This document shows, in pieces, positions 6,785 through 14,559 of a DNA stretch of 64,000 nt; position 1 is the first letter of the stretch; each line of letters opens with the position of its first letter. A program made the translations under genes and the position numbers. Below the pieces are notes generated by a model. It saw nothing but the letters and a program-made list of their open reading frames with translations, ran no database searches and was not told where the DNA came from. Origin of the DNA: DSVZ01 sp037439785 (GTDB lineage: Bacteria > Verrucomicrobiota > Verrucomicrobiia > Limisphaerales > J093); the NCBI GenBank assembly GCA_037439785.1, contig JBBIVJ010000025.1, positions 1-64,000 of the forward strand. Direction: 5' to 3'.

Positions 6785-8098
6785 GTGCCCGCCCCACGAC
6801 CACGACCTGCCCTCGAGGACGTGACCGCGCGCGGCGAGGCCCAGGCCGCCTTGCATGCGCGAGCGCGGGCGGCGACGCGGGAGCGGTTCGGTGACACGGT
6901 GTTTGTCCGGGGGGTGGTCGAGGTTTCCAACTTCTGCCGCGAGGACTGTACCTACTGCGGGATGCGCCGGAGCAACCGCGGACTTGAACGCTACCGCGCC
7001 GACCGCCGGCAGTTGGAGGACTGGCTGCTGCGGCATCGGCCGGCGATGGTCACCGACCTGAACTTCCAGGCCGGCGAGGACCCGCGCGTGGTCCGCGAGG
7101 TGGTAGTGCCCCTGCTGGAAACGCTCCGCCGCGAAACCAACCTCGGCCTCAGCGTGGGGTTGGGCACGCTGGACCCCGCCCTGTACCGCGAACTGCGGGC
7201 CGCCGGCGCCGCGGTGTACATCCTCAAATTCGAGACGGCCGACCCCGCCCACTACGGGACCCTCCGCGCTCCCGGCACGCTGGCCGAGCGACTGGACCAC
7301 CTGCGCCGGCTGGCCGCCCAGGGTTGGTGGGTCAGCTCCGGCTTCATCGCCGGCCTGCCCGGCGAGACGCCCGCGCAGTTGCTCGGGAACTTCGCCCTGG
7401 CCGACGCCCTGCCCCTGTGCGGCTGCAGTGTCAGCCCCTTCGTGCCCGGCGAAGACACCCCGCTGCGCGACGCCCCGGCCGGGGACGTGGACCTGACGCT
7501 CAATTGCATCGCCGCCCTGCGGCTGTTGCGGCCGGACTGGATCATCCCCGGCGTCAGCGCGCTCAACCTCCACGCCGGCGCCAACGGCGGCGAGGGCTAC
7601 CGCCGCGCGCTGCGGGCCGGCGCCAACCTGGTCACCCTGAACCTCACCCCGCCCCGCTGGCGGGAGGACTATCCCATCTACACCCGGCGCCGCTACATCG
7701 TGTCCGAGACCTACCTGCGGGAAACCCTCGCCGCCGAAGGGCTGCGGCCGGCACCGCACGGGCTGGTGGCCCATTTGGAAGCGGCTCGAACGGCCCCGGT
7801 GACCGTGCAAGGGGTTGGGGCGTTCCCGCTGCAGGCCGGGCAGGCCGGCGGCCAGCACCCCGCGATTGCGGTACCGCCGTCCCGGCTGCAGCCTGAGGCG
7901 AGGCCAGCGGCGCGCGCAGGCCGGAGGCCTGCACCACCGCCACACGGGTTTCCCCCACCCACTGTATCTGCCACGGTTGTGGTGCAGCCGTCCCGGCTGC
8001 AGCCTGAGGCGAGGCCAGCGGCGCGCGCAGGCCGGAGGCCTGCACCACCTCCAGGGTCCCGGCTGCCCCCAGGGAGCGGGCCCTCTGCTGCCGGTTGA
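6785..8098 (+). CDS. HydE-like radical SAM enzyme with repeat-derived C-terminal tail
   Basis: A 437-aa radical SAM protein resembling the [FeFe]-hydrogenase maturase HydE/PylB group. The cluster motif is VSNFCREDCTYCGMRR, with Cys51, Cys55 and Cys58 (CxxxCxxC) for the 4Fe-4S. Further HydE-like blocks follow: FQAGEDPRVV, LKFETADPAHYGTLR, GFIAGLPGETPAQ, SPFVPGEDTPL and GANLVTLNLTPPRWREDYPIY. The last part is not conserved: from about residue 365 the frame runs through two identical 62-bp repeats, giving an Arg/Pro/Ala tail. GTG 6785 is preferred because an upstream ATG at 6716 would leave only 12 bases to the divergent GT2 gene; ATG 6716 remains possible. No hydrogenase, HydF or HydG genes lie nearby, so a role in the lipid cluster is more likely than hydrogenase maturation. 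Confidence 0.8.
   Translation: MPAPRPRPALEDVTARGEAQAALHARARAATRERFGDTVFVRGVVEVSNFCREDCTYCGMRRSNRGLERYRADRRQLEDWLLRHRPAMVTDLNFQAGEDPRVVREVVVPLLETLRRETNLGLSVGLGTLDPALYRELRAAGAAVYILKFETADPAHYGTLRAPGTLAERLDHLRRLAAQGWWVSSGFIAGLPGETPAQLLGNFALADALPLCGCSVSPFVPGEDTPLRDAPAGDVDLTLNCIAALRLLRPDWIIPGVSALNLHAGANGGEGYRRALRAGANLVTLNLTPPRWREDYPIYTRRRYIVSETYLRETLAAEGLRPAPHGLVAHLEAARTAPVTVQGVGAFPLQAGQAGGQHPAIAVPPSRLQPEARPAARAGRRPAPPPHGFPPPTVSATVVVQPSRLQPEARPAARAGRRPAPPPGSRLPPGSGPSAAG
7877..7938 (+). repeat. 62-bp direct repeat, copy 1 (interspersed GC-rich family)
   Basis: This 62-base stretch is identical to 7988-8049. It begins CCGTCCCGGCTGCAG and ends GGAGGCCTGCACCACC. The outer parts are related as an imperfect inverted repeat (CCGTCCCGG against CCGGAGG), so it can fold back. 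It lies inside the 3' end of the HydE-like reading frame. Confidence 0.93.
7988..8049 (+). repeat. 62-bp direct repeat, copy 2
   Basis: Identical to copy 1 over 62 bases, 111 bases (37 codons) downstream, so both copies are read in the same frame. Here the left flank is GTGGTGCAG and the right end CCTGCACCAC, giving an element bounded by inverted GTGGTGCAG ends. The same ends occur at 12175-12224. Confidence 0.93.
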
Positions 8099-8101
8099 GT
8101 C

Positions 8102-9523
8102 ATGGCCAGCCGCGTCCTGCTCCTGAGCGCCAACCGGTGCGACTTCCCCTACCCGGTGTTTCCGCTGGGTTTGGCGATGGTGGACACCGCCCTGCGCCGG
8201 GCCGGCCACACCACCGCCTGGTATGACTGCCAGGTGCCCGGCCCCGAACTGGCCACGGTGGTGCGCACCTTTCGCCCCGACTTCCTCGGCCTGTCGCTGC
8301 GGAACATTGACGACGTGGTGTTCAAGCGGCAGCAGACCTACTACGGCACTTTGATCGAATGGTGTCGGGAACTGCGCCGGCTCACCGACCGCCCGTTGAT
8401 CGTGGGCGGCAGCGGCTTTTCCCTCTTCCCCCGCGTGCTGCTCGAACTGACCGGCGCGGACTACGGGCTGGTGGGCGAAGGCGAGACCGGCCTGGTCCAA
8501 CTGCTCGCCGCCCTCGAGGCCGGCACCGTGCCCGCCGACCTGCCCGGGCTGGTCTTCCGGCAGCACGGCGCGGTGCGGGTCAACCCGCGCGCGATCCCGG
8601 CGGAGGCGGCGGGCTGGTCCGAGCCGGTCCGGCGCCCGCCGGAGCTGGCCGCCCACTACCTGCGCACCAGCTCGATGCTCAACGTGCAGACCCAGCGCGG
8701 CTGCCCGTTCGAGTGCTGCTACTGCACCTACCCCTGGCTGGAAGGTGCCCGCCAGCGCCGTCGCGACCCGGAGGTGGTGGCGGAGGAATTCGCCGCCATC
8801 GAACACGCCGGCGGCCGGTATGCCTTCATCGTGGACTCGGTCTTCAACGCCTCACCCGCCCACGTCCACGAGACCTGTGAGGCGCTGCTGCGGCGCGGGG
8901 TGAAGCTGATCTGGGGCTGCTTCCTCCGCCCCCAGGGCCTGACCCCCGAACTGATGCGGCTCATGGCCCGCGCCGGGTTGCGGCACATCGAGTTTGGCAC
9001 TGACAGCTTCTGCGATGCCGTCCTGGCAGCCTACGGCAAGCACTTCACCTTTGCCGACGTGGCCCGCGCCCACGCCCTGGCCCGCGCCGAAGGCCTGGAC
9101 GCCTGCCACTTCATCATCGCCGGGGGGCCGGGCGAAACCGCGGCCACACTCGAGGAAGGCTTCCGCAATTCCCGCCACCTGACCGGCGCGGTCATCCTGG
9201 CCCTGCCGGGCATGCGGGTGTACCCGGGCACGCCCCTGCATGCGCAGGCACGCCAACAGCCGGACTTCCCGGCGGAGGAGGAGCTGCTCGAGCCCCGCTT
9301 TTACTTCAGCCCGGAGCTGAGCCCGGCAGTCGTTCAGGCGGCCCTCGAGGACTTCGCCCGCCGGTCGCCGAACTGGATCGTGAACGAGCCCGGCCCCGAA
9401 TACGCCGCCCTGAGCGCCCGGCTGCGCCAGCGCGGCGTGGTCGGCCCGCTCTGGAGTTACCTGGCGCTGATGCAGCGCGTGCTGCCCGCCCGCCCGGACC
9501 ATGCTGTTTCCCCCGCCCGCTGA
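8102..9523 (+). CDS. B12-binding-domain radical SAM protein (B12-rSAM family)
   Basis: A 473-aa protein with the two-domain layout of cobalamin-dependent radical SAM enzymes. Residues about 1-150 form a Rossmann-like B12-binding region (PVFPLGLAMVDTALRRAGH, then PDFLGLSLRN and PLIVGGSGFSLFP). The radical SAM core begins with TQRGCPFECCYCTYPW, where Cys201, Cys205 and Cys208 make the CxxxCxxC cluster site. Later elements are FIVDSVFN, FGTDSFCD and ACHFIIAGGPGET, matching the Elp3/MiaB-like fold of the family. Members methylate unactivated carbons or form C-C bonds in secondary metabolism. ATG 8102 follows the HydE-like stop by 3 bases, and its 3' end overlaps the ketosynthase start by 23 bases, so the genes are co-transcribed. 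Substrate unknown. Confidence 0.88.
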   Translation: MASRVLLLSANRCDFPYPVFPLGLAMVDTALRRAGHTTAWYDCQVPGPELATVVRTFRPDFLGLSLRNIDDVVFKRQQTYYGTLIEWCRELRRLTDRPLIVGGSGFSLFPRVLLELTGADYGLVGEGETGLVQLLAALEAGTVPADLPGLVFRQHGAVRVNPRAIPAEAAGWSEPVRRPPELAAHYLRTSSMLNVQTQRGCPFECCYCTYPWLEGARQRRRDPEVVAEEFAAIEHAGGRYAFIVDSVFNASPAHVHETCEALLRRGVKLIWGCFLRPQGLTPELMRLMARAGLRHIEFGTDSFCDAVLAAYGKHFTFADVARAHALARAEGLDACHFIIAGGPGETAATLEEGFRNSRHLTGAVILALPGMRVYPGTPLHAQARQQPDFPAEEELLEPRFYFSPELSPAVVQAALEDFARRSPNWIVNEPGPEYAALSARLRQRGVVGPLWSYLALMQRVLPARPDHAVSPAR

Positions 9524-10742
9524 ACCGCCCGCCCCGCGCCGCGTGGTCGTGACCGGCGCGGGCCTGGTCACCGCCCACGGCGTGGGCTGGCGCGCGAACG
9601 CGGAGGCCTTCCGTGCCGGCCGGCGAAGTTTCCGGCCGGTGACCCTGTTCGATGTCTCCCGCCAACGTGCCCGCCTGGCCGGGGAAGTGGACCTGCCCGC
9701 CCGCCTGCCGCCCGGCCGGCTCAGCGCCCGGCACGAGCAGCGACTGGACCGCGCCGCGCGCCTGTTGCTGCTGGCGGCGCTGGAGGCCCGGGCGCAGGCC
9801 GGCTGGGAGGCCGGGGAGCCGCTGCCGGTGGTGCTCGGCACCAGCGCCGGCGGCATGGCGTTGGGGGAGGAGTACTTTCGCCAGGCCGTCCAACGCCCCG
9901 CCGCCCGCCGCCGCCAGCCCACCCGCGTCATCCACTACCAGGCCCAACAACAGGGCCTGGACCTGCTGGCCGCCCTGGACCTCGAAGGCTCGGTGACCAT
10001 CGTTTCCAACGCCTGCGCCTCCGGGGCCAACGCCCTGGGCCGCGCCTGGGACCTGGTGCGCCGCGGCCGCGCCGACCGCGTGCTGGCCGGCGGCTACGAC
10101 GCGCTGGCGCAAACCCTCTTCGCCGGCTTCGACGCCCTCCAGGCCCTCTCGCCCGCCGGCTGCCGGCCCTTCGACCTCCACCGCGACGGCCTGACCCTGG
10201 GGGAAGGCGCCGCCGTGCTGTGCCTTGAATCGCTGGACGCCGCCCGCCGACGCGGCGCGGAAATCCTCGGGGAAATCCTCGGCTACGGCGCGGCGACGGA
10301 TGTCCACCATCTGACCCAGCCCCACCCGGAAGGCGCCGCCGCACTCGCCGCCATGCAGTTGGCGTGCGCCCGTGCCGGCCTCGCGCCCGAACAGGTGGAT
10401 TACCTCAACGCCCACGGCACCGGCACGCCGCTCAACGACGCCGCCGAGGCGCAGGCCATCCACGCCTGGGCCGGGGCCGCTGCCGCCCGCCTGCCGGTCA
10501 GCTCGACCAAGGCCGGCATCGGCCACCTGCTGGGCGCGGCCGGGGCGGTCGAGGCGCTCGTCTGCCTGATGGCCCTGCGCGAGCAATGGCTGCCGCCACA
10601 ACCGGCGCCGGAGACGCCGGACCCGCTGTGCCGCTTCCCCTTGGTGACGCAGCCAGCCGGGGCGCGGCTGCGCGTGGCCCTGTCCAACTCGTTCGGCTTC
10701 GGCGGCGCCAACGCCTGCCTGGTGCTCGGGAGGTGTCCATGA
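9501..10742 (+). CDS. beta-ketoacyl-ACP synthase (FabF-like ketosynthase)
   Basis: A 413-aa thiolase-fold condensing enzyme with an intact catalytic triad: Cys172 in SNACASGANA, His305 in NAHGTGTPLNDAAEA and His342 in GIGHLLGAAGAVEA, plus the C-terminal SNSFGFGGANACLVL signature. It would extend an ACP-bound chain with malonyl-ACP by decarboxylative Claisen condensation. The position directly upstream of a second, catalytically degenerate ketosynthase (ATGA overlap) recalls KS-alpha/KS-beta pairs of type II polyketide systems and the FabF-type pairs of aryl-polyene clusters. The start lies 23 bases inside the B12-rSAM gene. Confidence 0.9.
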   Translation: MLFPPPAEPPAPRRVVVTGAGLVTAHGVGWRANAEAFRAGRRSFRPVTLFDVSRQRARLAGEVDLPARLPPGRLSARHEQRLDRAARLLLLAALEARAQAGWEAGEPLPVVLGTSAGGMALGEEYFRQAVQRPAARRRQPTRVIHYQAQQQGLDLLAALDLEGSVTIVSNACASGANALGRAWDLVRRGRADRVLAGGYDALAQTLFAGFDALQALSPAGCRPFDLHRDGLTLGEGAAVLCLESLDAARRRGAEILGEILGYGAATDVHHLTQPHPEGAAALAAMQLACARAGLAPEQVDYLNAHGTGTPLNDAAEAQAIHAWAGAAAARLPVSSTKAGIGHLLGAAGAVEALVCLMALREQWLPPQPAPETPDPLCRFPLVTQPAGARLRVALSNSFGFGGANACLVLGRCP

Positions 10743-11797
10743 CCCGCGTCTTCGTCACCGGTCTGGGCGCGGTCTCGCCCGCCGGCTGGGGGGTGGACGC
10801 CCTGCACGCCGCGCTGGCCGCCGGGGCGTCCCTGCCCTGCGTCCCGCTCCCACATCCGGGGCGGACCACCCCACTGCGAACGCGGCCGGTTCCGCCGGTC
10901 GGGTTGCCGGCCGAACTGGCGCGGCATCCCCGGCTGCGGCGCACCAGTCCGCTGGCCCAGTACGTCGTGGCCGCCGGCCTCGAAGCCTGGCGCGCAGCGG
11001 CGGGCCCTTCGCCCGCGGCCGCGGCCGCCGTGGGCCTCATCGTCTGCCTGACCGCCGGCTGCGTGAATTACACCCGTCGCTTTTACGAGGAAATCTTGCA
11101 GGACCCGGCCCACGCCAGCCCGCTGCTGTTTCCCGAGACGGTCTTCCACGCCCCGGCCAGTCACCTGGCGGCGGTGCTGGGCTGCACCGGCGAGAGCTGC
11201 ACGCTGGTGGGCGACGAGGGCATGTTCCTCCAGGGCCTGGCGCTGGCGAGCGACTGGCTGGTCCGCGGGGTTGCGACGGCGGTGCTGGTCATCGGCGCGG
11301 ACGAGTTGGACTGGCTGGTGGGCGGGGCGATGAACCTCTTTGTGCCGGGCGCGGTGCACGCCGCCGGCGCCGGCGCCGTGTGTCTGCAAGGCGACCTTGC
11401 CCATCCCGCCGCACCGGCCGTGGAACTGGAGCGGGTGACCGCGGCCCGGTCTTACACCCCACGCCAATCACCGGCCGTGGCCGCGCGCGCCATGCGCCGG
11501 GAACTGCCCGTCGGCACCGCCGCGGAATGGCTCGTATTATCCACGCCGCCCCCCCGCCGCTTCGACGCCGCCGAGCGCACCGCCTGGGGCGACTGGCCGG
11601 GCCCGCGCCTGACGCCGCAACGGGTGTTGGGCACCGCCTTCAATGCCGGCACCGCCTGGCAGGTCGTGGCCGCCTGCGACGCCCTCCAGCGCGGTCTGGC
11701 CCCCGCCGCCACGGTGTCGGTGGTGGGCACCCACCAACAGGCCATCGGCGCGCGGTTTGTGGCGGCGGGCGCGGGCGAGGGCGGGGCCGCGCACTGA
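10739..11797 (+). CDS. chain-length-factor-like ketosynthase homologue lacking catalytic residues
   Basis: A 352-aa protein with ketosynthase architecture (RVFVTGLGAVSPAGWG at the N-terminus, ATAVLVIGADELDWL mid-protein). Where FabF has the active Cys, this sequence reads LVGDEGMFLQGL, placing Glu160 at the nucleophile site by my hand alignment. The catalytic His motifs (AHGTGT and GHLLGAAGA) are not visible; the second appears as GTAFNAGTAW. Such loss is typical of KS-beta/chain-length factors, which dimerise with the active KS and set chain length. ATG 10739 overlaps the KS stop (ATGA), so production is coupled. The protein is shorter than usual (about 400 aa). Partner role inferred. Confidence 0.78.
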   Translation: MTRVFVTGLGAVSPAGWGVDALHAALAAGASLPCVPLPHPGRTTPLRTRPVPPVGLPAELARHPRLRRTSPLAQYVVAAGLEAWRAAAGPSPAAAAAVGLIVCLTAGCVNYTRRFYEEILQDPAHASPLLFPETVFHAPASHLAAVLGCTGESCTLVGDEGMFLQGLALASDWLVRGVATAVLVIGADELDWLVGGAMNLFVPGAVHAAGAGAVCLQGDLAHPAAPAVELERVTAARSYTPRQSPAVAARAMRRELPVGTAAEWLVLSTPPPRRFDAAERTAWGDWPGPRLTPQRVLGTAFNAGTAWQVVAACDALQRGLAPAATVSVVGTHQQAIGARFVAAGAGEGGAAH

Positions 11798-12340
11798 GCG
11801 CCGCGCGGGCAGGAGGGTCCCCCGTAGCGCGGACTGCCAGCCTGCGCGACATCGCCGGACTGGCAACCCGCGGGGCGAGGGCGGGGCAGGAAACGTTTGC
11901 CGGTTACCAATCGGCGGCACGGCAGGCTCCCAGCCTGTGCTAGGCCCTTCGGCATCTACCACTGAGCCTTTCCTGCCTACCTGATTTCCCAATTGCTTCT
12001 CGCCGGGGCTTCGGACTTCGGACTTAGGATTGTGGGAAGAGCCAGGTACCCGCCTCCCCCACACCCCAGCCGCCGGGTTGGTAGCCCGGGGGGGTGGACA
12101 AGTTGCCCGTTCTACCCTGCCCGCGTCAGCCCCCCGATCTCCTGCTTCAGCCTTCGACCTTCGACCTCCGCCTTGTGGTGCAGGCCTCCGGGCTGCAGCC
12201 CGGCAGCCGGGACGGCTGCACCACAGTGCCCCCAATCGCCGGCCAGGTGGCCCGTTCCACCCCCGGGTTGGATGGTGACCAACTCGGCACAGATCGGCCG
12301 ACCACAATCACGGTTGCGACGGCAGCGGTGGCGGGGTGAA
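11798..12340. other. repeat-bearing intergenic region
   Basis: This 543-base spacer has no convincing gene. It contains decayed GC-rich interspersed repeats: alternating 'gcgcggactgccagcctgcg' and 'ggcacggcaggctcccagcc' segments at about 11830-11940, a direct-repeat phrase CGGACTTCGGACTTAGG near 12012, CTTCGACCTTCGACCTCCG near 12152, and one clear palindromic element at 12175-12224. No promoter was recognised with confidence. Confidence 0.7.
12175..12224 (-). repeat. palindromic interspersed element with GTGGTGCAG ends
   Basis: The left end reads GTGGTGCAGGCCTCCGGG and the right end reads back as GTGGTGCAGCCGTCCCGG, so the termini are imperfect inverted repeats. These are the same termini, in opposite orientation, as the two elements inside the HydE-like gene, with a shorter core. 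This places it in the same interspersed family. Confidence 0.82.
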
Positions 12341-14539
12341 ATGAGGCCCATGCTCGTGTCCCGTCGCCAATGGTTCCGCCTGCTCTCGGCAGGGATGGCC
12401 GGAGCGGGTCTGGGGCGTCGCGGCGGCCAGGGCGCCGCGGCGGAAACGGCCTTTGCCTTCCGGCCGGAGGAGCCATTGATCCCGGCTCCGGCGGACCCGG
12501 CGTTGTGGCCGGAGTTTCGCGGGCGCCTGCACGCCTGGCGGGCGGAACGGCGCCGCGCGCTCGGCTACTCGGATGCCCGCTATCGCCGGCCAGAACTGGC
12601 CTGGGCGGCGCGCAACTTCGTCTGCGGCTTCGTCATGCTCAACGACGAGTCGTTCTGTGACCTGCAGGCCGGGCGTTACCACGTCGAGCGGCTGCTGGCG
12701 CACGCGCGGGAGGAGTTTGGTGGTTTCGACAGCGTGGTGCTCTGGCACGCCTACCCGCGGCTGGGGCTGGATGCCCGCAACCAGTTCGATTTTTACCGCG
12801 ACCAGCCCGGCGGCCTCGAGGAGCTGCGTCGCGCCGTGGCCCGACTGCACCGGGCGGGGGTGCGCGTGTTCCTGGATTACAACCCCTGGGACACGCAGAC
12901 CCGCCGCGAGGGGCGCGTGGACGCCGAGGCGCTGGCGGAGCTGGTGGCGGCCCTCGATGCCGACGGCGTGTTTCTGGACACGCTCGAGCGCGGGGAGGCC
13001 GAGGGGCTGGCGCGGCTGGAGGCGGCGCGTCCGGGCGTGGCCTTCGAGAGCGAGCTGGCCCTGCCGCTGGAGGGAGTGGCGGACCACCTGTTGAGCTGGG
13101 CGCAGTGGTTTGCCGACAGCCCGGTGCCGGGGGTGCTGCGCAACCGGTGGTTCGAACGCCGCCACCAGCAACACCTCATCTGCCGCTGGGACCGCGACCA
13201 CACCGGCGAACTGCACACCGCCTGGATGAACGGCGCGGGCGTGCTGGTCTGGGAAAACGTGTTCGGCACCTGGAACGGCTGGTGCGCACGGGACAAGTCC
13301 ATCCTCCGCGCCCTGCGCCCGCTGCAACAACGCTTCGCCGGCCTGTTCACCGGCGAGGGCTGGACGCCGTGCGTGCCCACTCTCCAGCCGGACGTCTTCG
13401 CCAGCCTCTGGGAAGGCGACGGGGTGCGGGTGTGGACCCTGGTCAACCGGTCCAATCGCGACGTGCACGGCGAGCTGCTGGTCGCCCCCTTCGGCGAGGG
13501 CGAGCAGGTGTGGGACGGCGTCCAGGGGCGCGCGGCGCCGGTGAGCCGGCGGGCCGGGCCGGCCCGGCCGCAACACGCCCCGCGCGAGGTGCCCATCACC
13601 GGCTACCTGCCGCCGCGGGGCATCGGCTGTTTCATCGCCGGCCGGCCGGAGGCGATGGGCGGGGACTTCGCCGACTTCCTCGAACAGCAGCGCGAGTCGC
13701 TCCGGCGCGCGGACTGGGACACGCGGTTTCCCGCCCGGCGGGCCACGCTTCGGCCACCGGCGGCGGTGCCCGCACGGCGCGCCGCCCCGCCGGGCATGGT
13801 GGCCGTGCCCGGGGGAGGGGTCCGCCTGAGCACCACCTTCCGCGTGCGGGAGTGCGGGTTTTACGAGCCCACCCATCCGCACTTTGAAACCCGTTTCCCG
13901 GCGCTGCACGGGACGCTGACCTTCACCCGCGAGGTCGAGTTGCGCCCCTTCGCCCTGGACGTGATGCCGGTGACCAACGCCGAGTTCGCCCGCTTCCTCG
14001 CCGCCAGCGGCTGGCAGCCGGCCGACCCCGCGCATTTCCTCCGCCACTGGGTCCGCGGCGCGCCGCCTCCGGGCCGGGAGCAGCATCCGGTGGTGTACGT
14101 GGACCTCGAGGACGCCCGCGCCTATGCCGCCTGGGCGGGCAAACGGCTCCCCACCGAGGAGGAGTGGCAATGGGCCGCGCAAGGGCCGGACGGCCGGCGT
14201 TATCCCTGGGGCCAGGAACCGCCCGGCCCGGACCGCTGCAACGACGGCCGCACCGGCACCACCACGCCGGTGGACGCCTTCCCGGCCGGGCGTTCGCCCC
14301 TCGGCTGCCTGGACCTGTGCGGCAACGTCTGGGAGTGGACCGAGAGCGAACGCAGCGACGGCCGCACGCGCTTCGCCATCCTGCGGGGCGGCAGTTTTTA
14401 CCGCCGCGGCGGCTCGCCGTGGTACTTCGACGAGGGACCGCAACCGGTGGACTTCGCGGCCAAGGCGTTGTTGTGGGGACCGCGCCTGGACCGGTGCGCG
14501 AACGTGGGTTTCCGCTGCGCGGTGGACCTGGAGGCGTGA
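12341..14539 (+). CDS. exported glycosidase-like / SUMF1 (FGE-like) fusion protein
   Basis: A 732-aa protein. The N-terminus LVSRRQWFRLLSAG resembles a twin-arginine export signal. Residues about 40-440 look like a TIM-barrel glycoside-hydrolase-type domain (VVLWHAYPRLG, VRVFLDYNPWDTQTRRE, DADGVFLDTLE) with a beta-rich tail (VWTLVNRSNRDVHGELLV). From about residue 480 a SUMF1/formylglycine-generating-enzyme-type domain follows: PGMVAVPGGGVRL, PVTNAEFARFL, GKRLPTEEEWQWAAQG, LDLCGNVWEWTES, RFAILRGGSFY and a final CANVGFRCAV. The Cys expected shortly after RGGS in true FGE is absent, so sulfatase-activating chemistry is unlikely; a C-type-lectin-like binding or other role is more plausible. ATG 12341 is chosen because it gives the Tat-like signal. 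The glycosidase assignment is moderate. Confidence 0.75.
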   Translation: MRPMLVSRRQWFRLLSAGMAGAGLGRRGGQGAAAETAFAFRPEEPLIPAPADPALWPEFRGRLHAWRAERRRALGYSDARYRRPELAWAARNFVCGFVMLNDESFCDLQAGRYHVERLLAHAREEFGGFDSVVLWHAYPRLGLDARNQFDFYRDQPGGLEELRRAVARLHRAGVRVFLDYNPWDTQTRREGRVDAEALAELVAALDADGVFLDTLERGEAEGLARLEAARPGVAFESELALPLEGVADHLLSWAQWFADSPVPGVLRNRWFERRHQQHLICRWDRDHTGELHTAWMNGAGVLVWENVFGTWNGWCARDKSILRALRPLQQRFAGLFTGEGWTPCVPTLQPDVFASLWEGDGVRVWTLVNRSNRDVHGELLVAPFGEGEQVWDGVQGRAAPVSRRAGPARPQHAPREVPITGYLPPRGIGCFIAGRPEAMGGDFADFLEQQRESLRRADWDTRFPARRATLRPPAAVPARRAAPPGMVAVPGGGVRLSTTFRVRECGFYEPTHPHFETRFPALHGTLTFTREVELRPFALDVMPVTNAEFARFLAASGWQPADPAHFLRHWVRGAPPPGREQHPVVYVDLEDARAYAAWAGKRLPTEEEWQWAAQGPDGRRYPWGQEPPGPDRCNDGRTGTTTPVDAFPAGRSPLGCLDLCGNVWEWTESERSDGRTRFAILRGGSFYRRGGSPWYFDEGPQPVDFAAKALLWGPRLDRCANVGFRCAVDLEA

Positions 14540-14559
14540 GGCCGGCCCCGCGCCGCGGC

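Noticed and set aside
7877..8049. Start of a CRISPR array.
   Set aside because: Only two copies, 62 bases long, with inverted ends and related sequence elsewhere; no cas genes.
4283..8098. A single very long forward open frame spanning the ligase, GT2 and radical SAM genes.
   Set aside because: Only its last third (from 6785) encodes a recognisable protein; the earlier part is antisense to well-supported genes and is Arg/Pro/Gly-rich, as expected from GC-rich DNA.
6785..8098. Calling the HydE-like gene a hydrogenase maturase.
   Set aside because: No hydA, hydF or hydG in the window, and the neighbours are lipid/polyketide-type genes.
12341..14539. Formylglycine-generating enzyme for sulfatases.
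   Set aside because: The Cys following the RGGS block is missing and no sulfatase gene is nearby.
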